61,739 nucleotides of DNA from Ramlibacter sp. (GCA_019449555.1 JAGRPN010000267.1:1-61739), one strand, 5' to 3'. Positions 1-9,670 are shown, counted from the first letter of the stretch. Notes: a model not told the origin generated them from the letters alone. Made by a program: numbers and translations.

Positions 1-671
1 AGCAGGAAGGCGAAGACCAGCCACGACAGGATGGAGAACACCGTCTTGTGGTCCCACTTGATGGTGTGGCCCGGGCCGTAGAGTGCCTCACTGAAGAACA
101 CGCCGGCCAGCAGCGTGGCCGACAGCAGGATGAACCCGGCCGTCGCGAAACGGAACGTCAGTCGTTCGAGGGTCAGCAGGGGAACGCCGGCGTGCGGATC
201 GGCCGCCTGCCGGATCTGCTTTTCCGCGCGCGTCATCATCCACGCATGCACGACGGCCGCGGCGAACAGGCCGTACGAGGCGACGCCCAGCGCCAAGTGC
301 AGCGGCAGCCATGGCGAGGCGCTCGGGTGCAGCGCCGTGCCGGGGAAGACCAGCGCCAGCACCACCGCGGCGGAGCCGAGCCCGGCCAGGGCCCAGCGCG
401 CTTCGAGCTGCGGGAAAAGCTGCCGCTCGACCGCATAGACCGTGAGGACCAGCCAGGCGGTTACCGACAGCGCGGGTGCGAAACCGAAGCGCGGAGGCGT
501 GCCGAGCAGGCCGATGGCGAGCACGATCGCGTGCAACAGCCATGCCAGCAGCAGGGCATTGCGCGCGGCCCGCTCCGACAGCCGGCGCGCGGCCGCCGCG
601 GGCACCGCATAGGCCACCGCGGTGGCCACGGTCAACACCACGCTCGCTGGGGACGCACTGGCTAGAATCAT
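1..671 (-). CDS. ypjD: YpjD/CcsA-family inner-membrane cytochrome c assembly protein (3' end cut by window)
   Basis: The gene reads from an ATG at 669-671 leftward off the window edge; about 223 codons are visible without a stop. The translation is a string of hydrophobic helices separated by short loops, and the last visible stretch contains GPGHTIKWDHKTVFSILSW, resembling the conserved end of the CcsA/YpjD fold. Family members are multi-helix inner-membrane proteins related to haem handling for c-type cytochromes; the role of YpjD itself is less certain. It is divergent from ffh, a pairing also seen for ypjD and ffh in E. coli. The C-terminus is missing only because the window ends. Confidence 0.8.
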   Translation of the reverse strand, partial: MILASASPASVVLTVATAVAYAVPAAAARRLSERAARNALLLAWLLHAIVLAIGLLGTPPRFGFAPALSVTAWLVLTVYAVERQLFPQLEARWALAGLGSAAVVLALVFPGTALHPSASPWLPLHLALGVASYGLFAAAVVHAWMMTRAEKQIRQAADPHAGVPLLTLERLTFRFATAGFILLSATLLAGVFFSEALYGPGHTIKWDHKTVFSILSWLVFAFL

Positions 672-746
672 GGGTTCACAGTTTAGCCTTGCTTCGTTGC
701 TCGAAGCCCACATATCCGGCAGTGCCGACGTATTTCACGTATTTGT

Positions 747-2117
747 ATGGCATCCGCCCTCTCCGACAAACTCTCCCGCCTGGCCAAGGAAATCCGCGGC
801 CAGGCCCGCATCACCGACACCAACGTGCAGGACATGCTGCGCGAGGTGCGCATGGCGCTGCTCGAAGCCGACGTCGCCCTGCCGGTGGTGCGCGATTTCA
901 TCGCCCGCGTCAAGGACAAGGCCATGGGCCAGGAGGTCCTCGGCTCGCTCTCGCCGGGGCAGGCCCTGGTAGGCATCGTCAACCGCGAACTCGCCGCCAC
1001 GATGGGCCAGGGGGTGAGCGACATCAACCTGGCCGCGCAGCCGCCGGCCGTGATCCTGATGGCCGGCCTGCAGGGCTCGGGCAAGACCACCACCACGGCG
1101 AAGCTCGCCAAGCACCTGATCGAAAAGCGCAAGAAGAAAGTGCTGACCGTCTCGGGCGACGTGTACCGCCCGGCCGCGATCGAGCAGCTGAAAACCGTGA
1201 CGAAGCAGGCCGGCGCCGAATGGTTTCCGAGCACGCCGGACCAGAAGCCGGTGGACATCGCCCGTGCGGCGCTCGATTACGCGAAAAAGCAGTACTTCGA
1301 CGTGCTGCTGGTGGATACCGCCGGCCGGCTGGCGATCGACGACGTGTTGATGCGCGAGATCAAGGAACTGCACGCCGCCGTGCATCCGGTCGAGACCCTG
1401 TTCGTGGTCGATGCGATGCAGGGCCAGGACGCCGTCAACACCGCGAAGGCGTTCAAGGAAGCCTTGCCGCTGACCGGGATCGTGCTGACCAAGACGGACG
1501 GCGACTCGCGCGGCGGCGCCGCGCTGTCGGTGCGGCAGATCACGGGCGCGCCGATCAAGTTCGCCGGCACCAGCGAGAAGCTCGATGGGCTCGAGGTGTT
1601 CGATGCCGAACGCCATGCCGGCCGCATCCTGGGCATGGGCGACATCGTGGCGCTGGTCGAACAGGTCACCGCCGGCGTGGACATGGAAGCGGCGCAGAAA
1701 CTCGCGGCCAAAGTCAAGAGCGGCGGCTTCGACCTGAACGATTTCCTGTCGCAGATCCAGCAGATGAAAAACATGGGCGGCCTGTCCAGCCTGATCGACA
1801 AGCTGCCGGCGCAGATGGCGGCCAAGGCGGGCGAGGTCGACATGAACAAGGCCGAGCGCGAGATCCGGCGCAAGGAGGGCATCATCCAGAGCATGACGCC
1901 GCTGGAGCGCCGCAAACCCGAACTGATCAAGGCCACCCGCAAGCGCCGCATCGCCGCCGGCGCCGGCGTTCAGGTGCAGGAGGTCAACCGCCTGCTCAAC
2001 GAGTTCGGGCAGATGCAGGGCATGATGAAAAAGATGAAGGGCGGCGGCCTGATGAAGATGATGAAGCGCATGGGGGGCGGCAAGGGCATGCCCAAGCTGC
2101 CTTTCAATCGGCCTTGA
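747..2117 (+). CDS. ffh: Signal recognition particle protein Ffh (SRP54)
   Basis: This GTPase binds 4.5S RNA and signal sequences and delivers ribosomes to FtsY at the inner membrane. The 456-residue product has the N-terminal four-helix bundle, the G domain with P-loop GLQGSGKTTTT near residue 108, DTAGR near 190 and TKTDGD near 248. A methionine-rich M domain follows, ending in a run of MxxMMKKM-type segments that bind signal peptides and RNA. Length is normal. No clear Shine-Dalgarno precedes the ATG; instead a tandem 8-mer ACGTATTT lies at 728-735 and 737-744. The 3' end overlaps the convergent Bug gene by 14 bp. Confidence 0.97.
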   Translation: MASALSDKLSRLAKEIRGQARITDTNVQDMLREVRMALLEADVALPVVRDFIARVKDKAMGQEVLGSLSPGQALVGIVNRELAATMGQGVSDINLAAQPPAVILMAGLQGSGKTTTTAKLAKHLIEKRKKKVLTVSGDVYRPAAIEQLKTVTKQAGAEWFPSTPDQKPVDIARAALDYAKKQYFDVLLVDTAGRLAIDDVLMREIKELHAAVHPVETLFVVDAMQGQDAVNTAKAFKEALPLTGIVLTKTDGDSRGGAALSVRQITGAPIKFAGTSEKLDGLEVFDAERHAGRILGMGDIVALVEQVTAGVDMEAAQKLAAKVKSGGFDLNDFLSQIQQMKNMGGLSSLIDKLPAQMAAKAGEVDMNKAEREIRRKEGIIQSMTPLERRKPELIKATRKRRIAAGAGVQVQEVNRLLNEFGQMQGMMKKMKGGGLMKMMKRMGGGKGMPKLPFNRP

Positions 2118-3078
2118 TATTCGCCGCCTTCGCGACGGCCGTCCACTTCGCAATGTCCGCGGCGATCACCCGCGAAAATTCTTCCGGCGTGCTGCCGACC
2201 GGGTCCACGCCGAGCGTGGCGAACCGCTCGCGCACATCGGGCAGCTTGAGCACACGCACGATCTCTTCGTGCAGCCTGCGGATGACGGGCTGGGGCGTGC
2301 CGGCCGGCGCCAGCAGGCCCGTCCACAACTCGATGTCCATATCCTTGAAGCCCGCCTCGCGCATGGTCGGAACGCCCGGCCAGGCCGGATGCGCGGCCGG
2401 CGTCGTGATCGCCAGCGCCCGCACCCTGCCGGCCTTGAACTGGCCGACCACCGGCGGCGGGTCGGCCAGGGTCATGGTGATTTCGCCGGTGGCGACCGCA
2501 TTGACCGACTCGTTGCTGCCCTTGTACGCGATGTGCTGGAATGCGGTGCCGGTCTTCTGCTTGAACAGTTCGGCCGCGAGCTGGAACGGCGCCGCGCTGG
2601 CACCGTAATTGGCCTTGTCCGGATTGGCCTTGGCGTATTCGATCAATTGCGCAACCGACTTTGCGGGGTGCGACTGTCCCACGACGAGGATCAGCGGGAA
2701 CGAGCCGACCAGCGAAATCGGCGCGAAGTCGCGCAGCGGCGAATAAGGCAACTTGCTGTAGAGCGCCGGGTTCATCGACACCGGACCGCTCGGCCCCAGC
2801 AGCAGCGTGTACCCGTCGGGGTTGGCCTTGGCGACGTATTGCGCCGCGATGATCGATTGCGCGCCGACCTTGTTCTCGATCACGACCGGCTGCCCGAGGC
2901 CCTCCGCCATTTTCGCGGCGATGATCCGGGCGAGCAGATCGGTGCCGCCGCCGGGCGCATACCCGACGATCAGCTGGATCGGCTTGCCGGGATAGGGTGC
3001 CTGAGCCTGCGCTGCGGTGGAGGCAAGCACCGCGGCCGCGACGGTGACGATGCCGAACAACGCTTTCGTGAATCGCAT
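2104..3078 (-). CDS. Bug/TctC-family periplasmic substrate-binding receptor (orphan)
   Basis: A 324-residue secreted receptor of the tripartite tricarboxylate transporter type. The first 25-27 residues form a signal peptide ending in AQA. The mature part starts YPGKPIQLIVGYAPGGGTD, the typical Bug opening, and the family's Ca-x-Cb pocket features follow. The ATG at 3078 is preferred over the longer frame to 3336 because it follows AGGAG and begins the signal peptide. No tctA or tctB lies nearby, as is usual for expanded Bug families in Burkholderiales. It is last in a minus-strand run with the ThDP enzyme and aldehyde dehydrogenase, which hints that its ligand is their substrate; the ligand is unknown. 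Confidence 0.92.
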   Translation of the reverse strand: MRFTKALFGIVTVAAAVLASTAAQAQAPYPGKPIQLIVGYAPGGGTDLLARIIAAKMAEGLGQPVVIENKVGAQSIIAAQYVAKANPDGYTLLLGPSGPVSMNPALYSKLPYSPLRDFAPISLVGSFPLILVVGQSHPAKSVAQLIEYAKANPDKANYGASAAPFQLAAELFKQKTGTAFQHIAYKGSNESVNAVATGEITMTLADPPPVVGQFKAGRVRALAITTPAAHPAWPGVPTMREAGFKDMDIELWTGLLAPAGTPQPVIRRLHEEIVRVLKLPDVRERFATLGVDPVGSTPEEFSRVIAADIAKWTAVAKAANIKAD

Positions 3079-3133
3079 GACGAGTCTCCTTCGGTGTCTG
3101 GCGGCTTTGCGCCGCTCTGGGGTTGCTGATCGT

Positions 3134-4855
3134 TCAAAGCCGCGTGACGCGCGCGCACAGGACGGCGGCCCGGCCCGCGTCGATGGCGGCCACGCAGCGC
3201 CCGATCGCGGCGCCAAGCCGGTCGGGATCATCGACGGTTTCCGCGTGCGCGCCGAACGCGGCGGCGACCTGCGCGAAATCGCGCCGCTCGCCCTCGAGCC
3301 GCGCCTGGAACTCGTTGGACGCGGCAGCGGCGCCATCCGGATACACGCGCAGCACGGCCTCCTTCACTGCCTGCCAGCCGCCGTTGTCGAGGACCACGGT
3401 GAAGATCGGCAGCCGGTATTGCTGCGCGATAGCGTAAACCGCCGTGGGACTGGAAAAATGAAAACCGCCGTCGCCGACGACCTGCACCACCCGCCGGCCG
3501 GGCCGCGCCAGTTTCGCGCCGAGCGCCATCCCGCCGCTGAATCCGAGGCCGCCGCCCGCGAGGCCGATGTAGCTGCTCGGCCGGGTGCGCCGGATCTGGT
3601 TCAACACCGCAAAGTTGTTGCGGATGGCTTCGTTGACCAGGATGTCGTCCTCGCCCAGCACCTCGTTCAACGCCGCGCAAACGAAATCCGGTGAGATCGC
3701 ACCGACGCTGCCCGGCTGGCCCGCGGCCGCGGCGATCCGCTCGCGGCGCTGCGCCCGCTGCGGCTCCCAGCCCGCGATGCGCTGGGCCACTCGCGCGCGA
3801 TAGGCGTCGTCGGCCCGCGCGCGGACGATCTCCAGCACCTGGGCGAGCACCGTGGCGCAGTCGCCCTGGACTCGCAGCTCGCTCGGGAAGCCCCACATCG
3901 GGAAATCCTTCTTGATCGCATCGACATCGACCTGGATCCAGGCGAGCGACGGATTGTCGGGGACGTACTTCGGCAGCCACGGCACATCGACGTCGAGCAA
4001 CAAGCCCACGTCGGCCTGCGCGATCGCCGGGCCGGGGTCGTAGCCGGCGAAGCACGGAGAATCGCGCGGGATGCTCAGGCAGTGTGGGCTGGACTCGAAG
4101 ACGCGGATGCCGCACTCGCGCGCGAGCGCGTCCAGCACGCCGACCGCTGCCGGCTTGCGGCCGAGGTACGCCGTGACCGCGATCGGATCGCGCGCGGCCA
4201 GCAGCCGCTGGGCGATCTGCCCTGCCATCGCTGTATCCACGCCGCCGCCGTTCACCGGGCCGTAGCGCTCCGCGGGGAAACTGCGGATCTGCGATTCGTC
4301 CCAGTCCTGCGCCAGCGTTTCGCGCGGCAGCGTCATGAACACCGGCCCCGGCGGGTCGCTCTGCATCACGGCGTGGCCGCGCCGCAGCGCTTCCTTGGCA
4401 ACGACACCCGAAGGCAGCGTGTACTCCCATTTCACGTAAGGCCGCACGAGGCTGCCGAGATCGAACGGGTCCTGCACGAAATGCACGTAGTTGTCGCGCG
4501 AGCCCGGCAGCTCGCCATGGATCGTGTGGGGCGCCTTGCCCGCCAACAGGAACACCGGCAAGCGCGCCCGGAACAGGTTGTGCAAGGCCATGGCCGAATT
4601 GGCCGTCCCGGCATCGACATGGACCATGACCGCCTGGCCCCGGCCCGTCATCGCCGCATAGCCGCCCGCCATGTGCACCGCCACGTTCTCGTGCGGGCAC
4701 AGCACCATCGCCGGATGCGCGCGGCCGTCGCGCTCCCACTGGGCTAACGCCTCGATCAGCGACACATGGTCGGTGCCGAGGTTGGAGAAGACATGTTCGA
4801 TGCCGGCTTCGACCAGTCCCTCGAGAAAGAAATGAGCGGTGGAATGCGCAGCCAT
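3134..4855 (-). CDS. Thiamine-diphosphate-dependent enzyme, acetolactate synthase/benzoylformate decarboxylase superfamily
   Basis: The 573-residue product has the three-domain layout of ThDP enzymes. Glu56 in CPHENVAVHMAGGYAA matches the glutamate that activates the thiazolium cofactor. The C-terminal PP domain carries the metal/diphosphate motif GDGGF at 461-465, ending with Asn491. Superfamily members decarboxylate 2-oxo acids or condense them. The next gene upstream, 13 bp away, is an aldehyde dehydrogenase, so decarboxylation of a 2-oxo acid to an aldehyde is a reasonable inference. A housekeeping acetolactate synthase is less likely because no small subunit (ilvH) is present. The exact substrate cannot be read from the sequence. 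Confidence 0.88.
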   Translation of the reverse strand: MAAHSTAHFFLEGLVEAGIEHVFSNLGTDHVSLIEALAQWERDGRAHPAMVLCPHENVAVHMAGGYAAMTGRGQAVMVHVDAGTANSAMALHNLFRARLPVFLLAGKAPHTIHGELPGSRDNYVHFVQDPFDLGSLVRPYVKWEYTLPSGVVAKEALRRGHAVMQSDPPGPVFMTLPRETLAQDWDESQIRSFPAERYGPVNGGGVDTAMAGQIAQRLLAARDPIAVTAYLGRKPAAVGVLDALARECGIRVFESSPHCLSIPRDSPCFAGYDPGPAIAQADVGLLLDVDVPWLPKYVPDNPSLAWIQVDVDAIKKDFPMWGFPSELRVQGDCATVLAQVLEIVRARADDAYRARVAQRIAGWEPQRAQRRERIAAAAGQPGSVGAISPDFVCAALNEVLGEDDILVNEAIRNNFAVLNQIRRTRPSSYIGLAGGGLGFSGGMALGAKLARPGRRVVQVVGDGGFHFSSPTAVYAIAQQYRLPIFTVVLDNGGWQAVKEAVLRVYPDGAAAASNEFQARLEGERRDFAQVAAAFGAHAETVDDPDRLGAAIGRCVAAIDAGRAAVLCARVTRL

Positions 4856-4868
4856 CGCCCGGATTCTG

Positions 4869-6311
4869 CTACGTCTCGAAGTAGAAGTGCTTGGTCTGCA
4901 GGAAATCGTTCAGGCCTTCGATCCCGTGCAACTTGCCATACCCGCTGTCGCGGTAGCCGCCGGTTTCGGCTTCGGCGAACAGGCGGTTGTGCGAATTGCA
5001 CCAGACCGTGCCGAAATTCAGCCGCGTCGCGATGCGGCGCGCTCGCGCCGAGTCCTGCGTCCAGACGCTGGAGGCCAAGCTGTAGCGCGTGGCGTTCGCG
5101 CGGCGGATCGCGTCTTCCTCGTCCTGGCAGCGCTCGATGACCAGCAACGGCCCGAACAATTCCTGCTGGATGAAGGGCGACTGCAGGTTTTCGACCGCCA
5201 CCAGGCTCGGCTGGATGAATGCGCCGCGTGCGAGTTCGCCGCCGGGGATCGCGCCGCGCAGCAGCAATCGCTCGTCGCGTTGCGCGGTGTCCACGAGGCC
5301 GTCCATACGGTCGCGATTGAGCCGGTCGATGAGGCAGCCCATCTGGGACTGCGGGTCGTTGCCGAGACCGACCCGCACGGCCTTCAGCGCCTCGATGAGC
5401 CGCGCGGAGAACGTTTCATAAAGGCTTTCCTGGACCAGCACGCGTGTGATGGCGGTGCATTGCTGGCCGGCCAGGACCAGGGCGCCGGCGACGACGCCGT
5501 TCACCGCTTTGCCGAGGTCGCAATCCTCGAACACCAGGGCCGGCGCCTTGCCGCCGAGTTCCAGCGACAGCCGCTTGAGCGTGCCGGCCGATGCCTGCGC
5601 AATCAATTTGCCGACCTTCGACGAGCCGGTGAAACTGATGACGTCCACGTCCGGGCTCTCGCACAGGAGGCGCGATACGTCGGTGCCGGACTCGATGACG
5701 GAATTGACCACCCCGCGCGGCAGCCGCGGATCGGTCACCAGGCACTCGAGCGCCAGGTCATGGGCCATCGCGGTCTGATGCGCCGGCTTGAGCACGACGC
5801 TGCATCCCGCGGCCAGGGCGGGTGCGAGCGAGCGCACGAGCAGGGTGATCGGCGCATTCCAGGGCAGGATGATGCCGGCCACGCCGGCCGGTTCGCGCTC
5901 CAGCGACGAGTAGCAGCCCGGCTCCACCTCGAGGATGCGCCCGTACAGCGTGCGCGCCAGCCCGGCGTAATAGCGCAGTTCCGACACGCCGGCCATGATT
6001 TCGCCGATCGCTTCCCGGCGCAGCTTGCCGTTGAGCGTCACCAGCCAGTCCGCGATCGTGTCTTTCCTTGCTTCCAGCCGAGACGCGAATGCAAGCAGGA
6101 TGTCGGCGCGCAACCGCGGCGTGTGGCGCCAGGTGGTCTTGTCGAAAGCGTTCCTTGCCGCATGAATGGCGGCAGCTGCCTCAGCGGTGCCGCCGTTCGC
6201 ACAGCGGGCGGCGGGTTCCGCAGTGGCGGGGTTCAACGCCTCGCCGCATGCCGCGGTCCCCCCGGGCCCCGCGAGCCACTCGCCATCGATGTAATGTCGT
6301 GCTGTCTGCAT
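4869..6311 (-). CDS. NAD(P)-dependent aldehyde dehydrogenase
   Basis: This 480-residue aldehyde dehydrogenase oxidises an aldehyde to the carboxylate. The catalytic cysteine is Cys285 in AGQQCTA, the general base is Glu251 in LELGGK, and FTGSSKVGK marks the cofactor fold. The start at 6311 (MQTARHYIDGEW) is chosen because GGAGAAGCC precedes it and the family normally begins at this point; the open frame extends to 6383. It is followed 13 bp later by the ThDP enzyme and preceded 34 bp earlier by miaB on the same strand. Substrate unknown; context suggests the aldehyde made by the ThDP enzyme. Confidence 0.93.
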   Translation of the reverse strand: MQTARHYIDGEWLAGPGGTAACGEALNPATAEPAARCANGGTAEAAAAIHAARNAFDKTTWRHTPRLRADILLAFASRLEARKDTIADWLVTLNGKLRREAIGEIMAGVSELRYYAGLARTLYGRILEVEPGCYSSLEREPAGVAGIILPWNAPITLLVRSLAPALAAGCSVVLKPAHQTAMAHDLALECLVTDPRLPRGVVNSVIESGTDVSRLLCESPDVDVISFTGSSKVGKLIAQASAGTLKRLSLELGGKAPALVFEDCDLGKAVNGVVAGALVLAGQQCTAITRVLVQESLYETFSARLIEALKAVRVGLGNDPQSQMGCLIDRLNRDRMDGLVDTAQRDERLLLRGAIPGGELARGAFIQPSLVAVENLQSPFIQQELFGPLLVIERCQDEEDAIRRANATRYSLASSVWTQDSARARRIATRLNFGTVWCNSHNRLFAEAETGGYRDSGYGKLHGIEGLNDFLQTKHFYFET

Positions 6312-6345
6312 GGCTTCTCCAACGAAAGGCGCTGGGCCGAACGGG

Positions 6346-7704
6346 TCAGGCCGGGTCGGCTGCGTGCTCGGGCGGGATGGCACGGGCGAGCACCTCGCCG
6401 CGCAGCGAATGGGAGCTGGTGCCGGTGATGGTCACATCCACCATCTGCCCGACCAGGTGCGCCGGTCCCTTGAAGTTGACGACGCGATTGCACTCGGTGC
6501 GGCCGGCCAGCTCGCTCGCGTCCTTGCGCGAGGGGCCCTCGACCAGGATGCGCTGGACGCTCCCGACGCGGCTCGCGCTGATGCGCCGCATGTTGTCCTC
6601 GATCGCCGCTTGCACCTGCTGCAGCCGCCTGAGCTTCACTTCGTGCGGCGTGTCATCGTGCAAGGCCGCCGCGGGCGTGCCCGGCCGGGGGCTGAAGATG
6701 AAGCTGAAACTGTTGTCGTAGCCGACGCCCTCGATCAATTTCATCAGCTTGCCGAAGTCCTGCTCCGTCTCGCCGGGAAAGCCCACGATGAAATCGCTGG
6801 ACAACGCGAGATCGGGCCGCACCGCGCGCAATTTGCGCACCGTGCTCTTGTACTCCATCGCGGTGTAGCCGCGCTTCATGGCCATCAGGATCCGGTCGCT
6901 GCCGTGCTGCACCGGCAGGTGCAGATGATTGACCAGCTTGGGCACCCTGGCATAGACATCGATCAGGCGCTGCGTGAACTCGTTCGGGTGGCTGGTGGTG
7001 TAGCGGATGCGTTCGATGCCGGGGATATCCGCCACGTATTCGATCAGCAGGGCGAAGTCGGCGATCTCGCCGCTGTCGCCCATCGAGCCGCGGTACGCGT
7101 TCACATTCTGCCCCAGCAAGGTCACTTCCTTGACGCCCTGGTCGGCCAGCCCGGCCACTTCGACCAGCACGCCCTCGAACGGTCGCGACACCTCTTCGCC
7201 GCGCGTGTACGGCACCACGCAGTAGCTGCAGTATTTGGAGCAGCCTTCCATGACGCTGACGAACGCGGTCGCGCCGTCCACCCGCGCCGGCGGCAACGCG
7301 TCGAACTTTTCGATCTCGGGAAAGCTGATGTCCACCTGCGGGCGCCGCTGCTCGCAGCGTTGCCGCAGCAGCTCGGGCAGCCGGTGCAGGGTCTGCGGCC
7401 CGAACACGACGTCCACGTAGGGTGCGCGCTCGATGATCGCGCGGCCTTCCTGGCTCGCGACGCAGCCGCCGACGCCGATCAGCACGCCTTTTTCCTTCAG
7501 GTGCTTGACGCGGCCGAGATCGCTGAACACCTTCTCCTGCGCCTTCTCGCGCACCGAGCAGGTGTTGAACAGGATCAGGTCGGCTTCCTCGACGTTGCGG
7601 GTCGTCTCGTACCCCTGCGCCGCGTGCATCACATCGGCCATCTTGTCCGAGTCGTACTCGTTCATCTGGCAGCCGAAGGTCTTGATGAAGACTTTTCGCG
7701 TCAT
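6346..7704 (-). CDS. miaB: tRNA-2-methylthio-N6-dimethylallyladenosine synthase MiaB
   Basis: MiaB is a radical-SAM enzyme that adds the methylthio group to i6A37 of tRNAs reading UNN codons. The 452-residue protein shows the N-terminal UPF0004 domain with Cys12, Cys49 and Cys81, which hold the auxiliary cluster. The radical-SAM CxxxCxxC motif is at Cys155, Cys159 and Cys162, and a C-terminal TRAM domain binds RNA. The start at 7704 ([20 protein letters not shown]) is standard for the family. Length is normal. The small exported protein upstream lies only 13 bp away, so the two are probably co-transcribed. Confidence 0.96.
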   Translation of the reverse strand: MTRKVFIKTFGCQMNEYDSDKMADVMHAAQGYETTRNVEEADLILFNTCSVREKAQEKVFSDLGRVKHLKEKGVLIGVGGCVASQEGRAIIERAPYVDVVFGPQTLHRLPELLRQRCEQRRPQVDISFPEIEKFDALPPARVDGATAFVSVMEGCSKYCSYCVVPYTRGEEVSRPFEGVLVEVAGLADQGVKEVTLLGQNVNAYRGSMGDSGEIADFALLIEYVADIPGIERIRYTTSHPNEFTQRLIDVYARVPKLVNHLHLPVQHGSDRILMAMKRGYTAMEYKSTVRKLRAVRPDLALSSDFIVGFPGETEQDFGKLMKLIEGVGYDNSFSFIFSPRPGTPAAALHDDTPHEVKLRRLQQVQAAIEDNMRRISASRVGSVQRILVEGPSRKDASELAGRTECNRVVNFKGPAHLVGQMVDVTITGTSSHSLRGEVLARAIPPEHAADPA

Positions 7705-7717
7705 GACCGCGCCCCGG

Positions 7718-8143
7718 TCAGCGGCGTGCGCCGAAGATGATTGCGAGCAGTTCCGCAAAACGTTTGTGACCTTCGGGGCTGCCACCCGACGCGCCGCCGA
7801 GCTTGCCGTACTCCTCTTCGGTCAAAACCCAGGCCTCGTGCACCAGGCCCGCGCCATCGCGGCGATACACCACCGGCAGCTCCTTGCCGACGATCGAGCC
7901 GGAAAGCACCAGCATGTTGTTGAGGTCGCGGATGCGCGATCCGGGCGAAAGCCGGTCGGGCTTGCCGTCCATCGTGACGATCGGCGGCTGGGTGACGACG
8001 AGGCGGCCGAGCACGACGTCTTTCGGCGCTTCGCGCCGGATGACCTGGGCGGAAGCCGCGGGGGGGAAAGCGAAGGCCAAGCCGGCCACAGCCGCGCAAG
8101 CGACCAGCAGGAGCCGGGCCATCGTCTCGTTGCAGCGATTCAT
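7718..8143 (-). CDS. Conserved exported protein of unknown function
   Basis: I do not recognise a named family. The 141-residue product begins with a short charged stretch and a hydrophobic segment ([17 protein letters not shown]) ending near ASAQV, so it looks exported to the periplasm. The mature part is compact and mixed in character, with no cysteine pair or catalytic motif that I can see. An alternative start at Met8 (8122) would give a more typical signal peptide. It sits just upstream of miaB on the same strand and just downstream of a minus-strand terminator, so it probably starts the miaB transcript. Confidence 0.7.
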   Translation of the reverse strand: MNRCNETMARLLLVACAAVAGLAFAFPPAASAQVIRREAPKDVVLGRLVVTQPPIVTMDGKPDRLSPGSRIRDLNNMLVLSGSIVGKELPVVYRRDGAGLVHEAWVLTEEEYGKLGGASGGSPEGHKRFAELLAIIFGARR

Positions 8144-8167
8144 GGTGTCAATCCAGAGGCTGTCGAA

Positions 8168-8195
8168 GTAAAAAAGGCGCTGCGCGCGCAGCGCC
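8168..8195 (-). terminator. Rho-independent terminator of the GDSL hydrolase gene
   Basis: A perfect 20-bp palindrome (8176-8195, GGCGCTGCGC and its complement) is followed on the minus strand by six T residues (8175-8170). It lies about 75 nt after the stop codon of the SGNH hydrolase gene and before the start of the small exported protein, so it separates the two transcripts. Confidence 0.85.
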
Positions 8196-8269
8196 TCATG
8201 GCGAGCGCCAAGTTTACACTGCGGCGCGCGGCGCGCCGGGGAAGCGCCTCGGCCGCAAGCGCGCGCGCT

Positions 8270-9670
8270 TTACTGCAGCTTCGCCAAATCCACCGCGTTG
8301 GCCATCGCCGCATAGCCGGCGTCGTTCGGATGGAGATGGTCGCCGCTGTCGTAAGCGGGATTGAGCGTGGCGGCATCATCGGCACTGCGCATGGCCAGGT
8401 CGAAGTCGACCACAGGCGCATCCGGATTGCCGCGGATCCAGGCGTTCACGGTTTGGCGGTTCTCTTCGCCCGCGGCGGAAAAATAACCCGCGCCCTTGAA
8501 TGGCAACAAGGTCCCCAGCAATGGCTTGAGCCCGGCCGCCTTTGCGCGCGCGGCCGCGGTCGCGATCGCGTCGATGATCTGCTGCGCCGAGACTTCCTGC
8601 GCGGGCGCGGGACTGACGGCGAAACCGATGTCGTTGATTCCCATCAGGATGATCGTGTGAGTGGCGCCGGCGACCCCCAGCACATCCCGATCGAAGCGGT
8701 TGTTGCCGCTCGGACCGGCGAAGTCGTGCAGCCAGCGGTTGCCGGGGATCCCCGCATTCACGACGCCGGTGCGCGTCGATCCGGCGGCCTTCACGCGGTC
8801 ATCCAGCAGATTGGGGTAACGGCGGTCGGCATCCATGGAAGAGCCGGTCCCGTTCGTGATCGAGTCGCCGAATGCGACCACGACTTTAGTGCTTTCCGCG
8901 CTCGAGGTTTCCACCGCCGCCAGGCCATAGTAGGAGTCGCGCCGGTCCGCCCCGCCGGCGTCGATCGATGGCGCCGCCAACTGGTTGCCGATCGCGAGAT
9001 AGGCGGTCTGGCGCGCGCCGGTGTGGATCGTCGGCATCGGGGTCGGGCCCGCGAAATACATGCTGACCGCGAGGTGCGACAGCGCGTTCACCGGCAGTGC
9101 GACAGGGTCGCTGAGCGCCTCCGCGCCGGCAGCCAGTGACACCGAGCCCTGTCCGCCGAACGTCACGGCGCGGTCGCTGGCGACATCGATCGCGGAGCCG
9201 CCGGTGCTGCGCGCCACCCGTACGGCGGAGATCGTGATGGCAGTTTTCCCGAACAGGTTCGACACTTTCAGCCGCAACGTACCGCCGCCGAGCGAAAGGC
9301 GCACGACCTGGCGGATGGTCTGGTTCGCGAACGTTTCCGGCGCGGGCGCGGTGGCGCCCGGCAGGACTGCCGTCGAATCCACGAGCGCCGCCGTCCAGGA
9401 CGCGTAGAAGACGCTCTGCGCAGGTGCGGGAGTGGTCGTGGTGACGGTGGTCGTGCCGGCGACGGTGTTCGACGGTGTCGTGCTCGCCGTGGTCGTCGCC
9501 GTTACCGGCGAAGTCACTGCCGTGTTGGTGTCCGGCGCCGCGCCAGCGGTCGTGGCGGCGCTGTCCACGACGCCCCCGCCTCCGCCTCCGCAGCCCGCCA
9601 GCCCAATGACGAGCATCGCGGCCGCGAGCAAGTGCTTCAACGGATCAATTTGTGCAAATGGGCTGCGCAC
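8270..9670 (-). CDS. SGNH/GDSL-family hydrolase, predicted lipoprotein
   Basis: The 466-residue protein has a lipoprotein signal with lipobox LAGC (Cys27), a Gly run, then a Thr/Ser/Ala-rich linker to about residue 85. A beta-rich region (about 86-260) precedes an SGNH hydrolase domain. The four blocks are visible: Ser270 in GDSIT, the Gly of GIPGN near 310, Asn346 in GINDIG, and Asp444/His447 in DHLHP. Such enzymes cleave ester bonds, often on polysaccharides or lipids; specificity is unknown. The start is GTG at 9670, supported by CGGAG eight bases upstream. The product probably sits on the outer membrane. It is divergent from a putative carbohydrate-binding secreted protein. Confidence 0.88.
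   Translation of the reverse strand: MRSPFAQIDPLKHLLAAAMLVIGLAGCGGGGGGVVDSAATTAGAAPDTNTAVTSPVTATTTASTTPSNTVAGTTTVTTTTPAPAQSVFYASWTAALVDSTAVLPGATAPAPETFANQTIRQVVRLSLGGGTLRLKVSNLFGKTAITISAVRVARSTGGSAIDVASDRAVTFGGQGSVSLAAGAEALSDPVALPVNALSHLAVSMYFAGPTPMPTIHTGARQTAYLAIGNQLAAPSIDAGGADRRDSYYGLAAVETSSAESTKVVVAFGDSITNGTGSSMDADRRYPNLLDDRVKAAGSTRTGVVNAGIPGNRWLHDFAGPSGNNRFDRDVLGVAGATHTIILMGINDIGFAVSPAPAQEVSAQQIIDAIATAAARAKAAGLKPLLGTLLPFKGAGYFSAAGEENRQTVNAWIRGNPDAPVVDFDLAMRSADDAATLNPAYDSGDHLHPNDAGYAAMANAVDLAKLQ

Noticed and set aside
476-2608. 710-codon plus-strand frame overlapping ffh and the Bug gene
   Set aside because: It is a +1 shadow of ffh and then the antisense of the Bug gene; composition is low-complexity and no domain is visible.
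3079-3336. 86-residue N-terminal extension of the Bug receptor
   Set aside because: It is Arg/Pro/Ser-rich, overlaps the ThDP enzyme gene, and would bury the signal peptide.
3134-4855. Annotation of the ThDP enzyme as acetolactate synthase IlvB
   Set aside because: There is no small subunit gene, and the neighbouring aldehyde dehydrogenase and Bug receptor point to catabolism, so only the superfamily is named.
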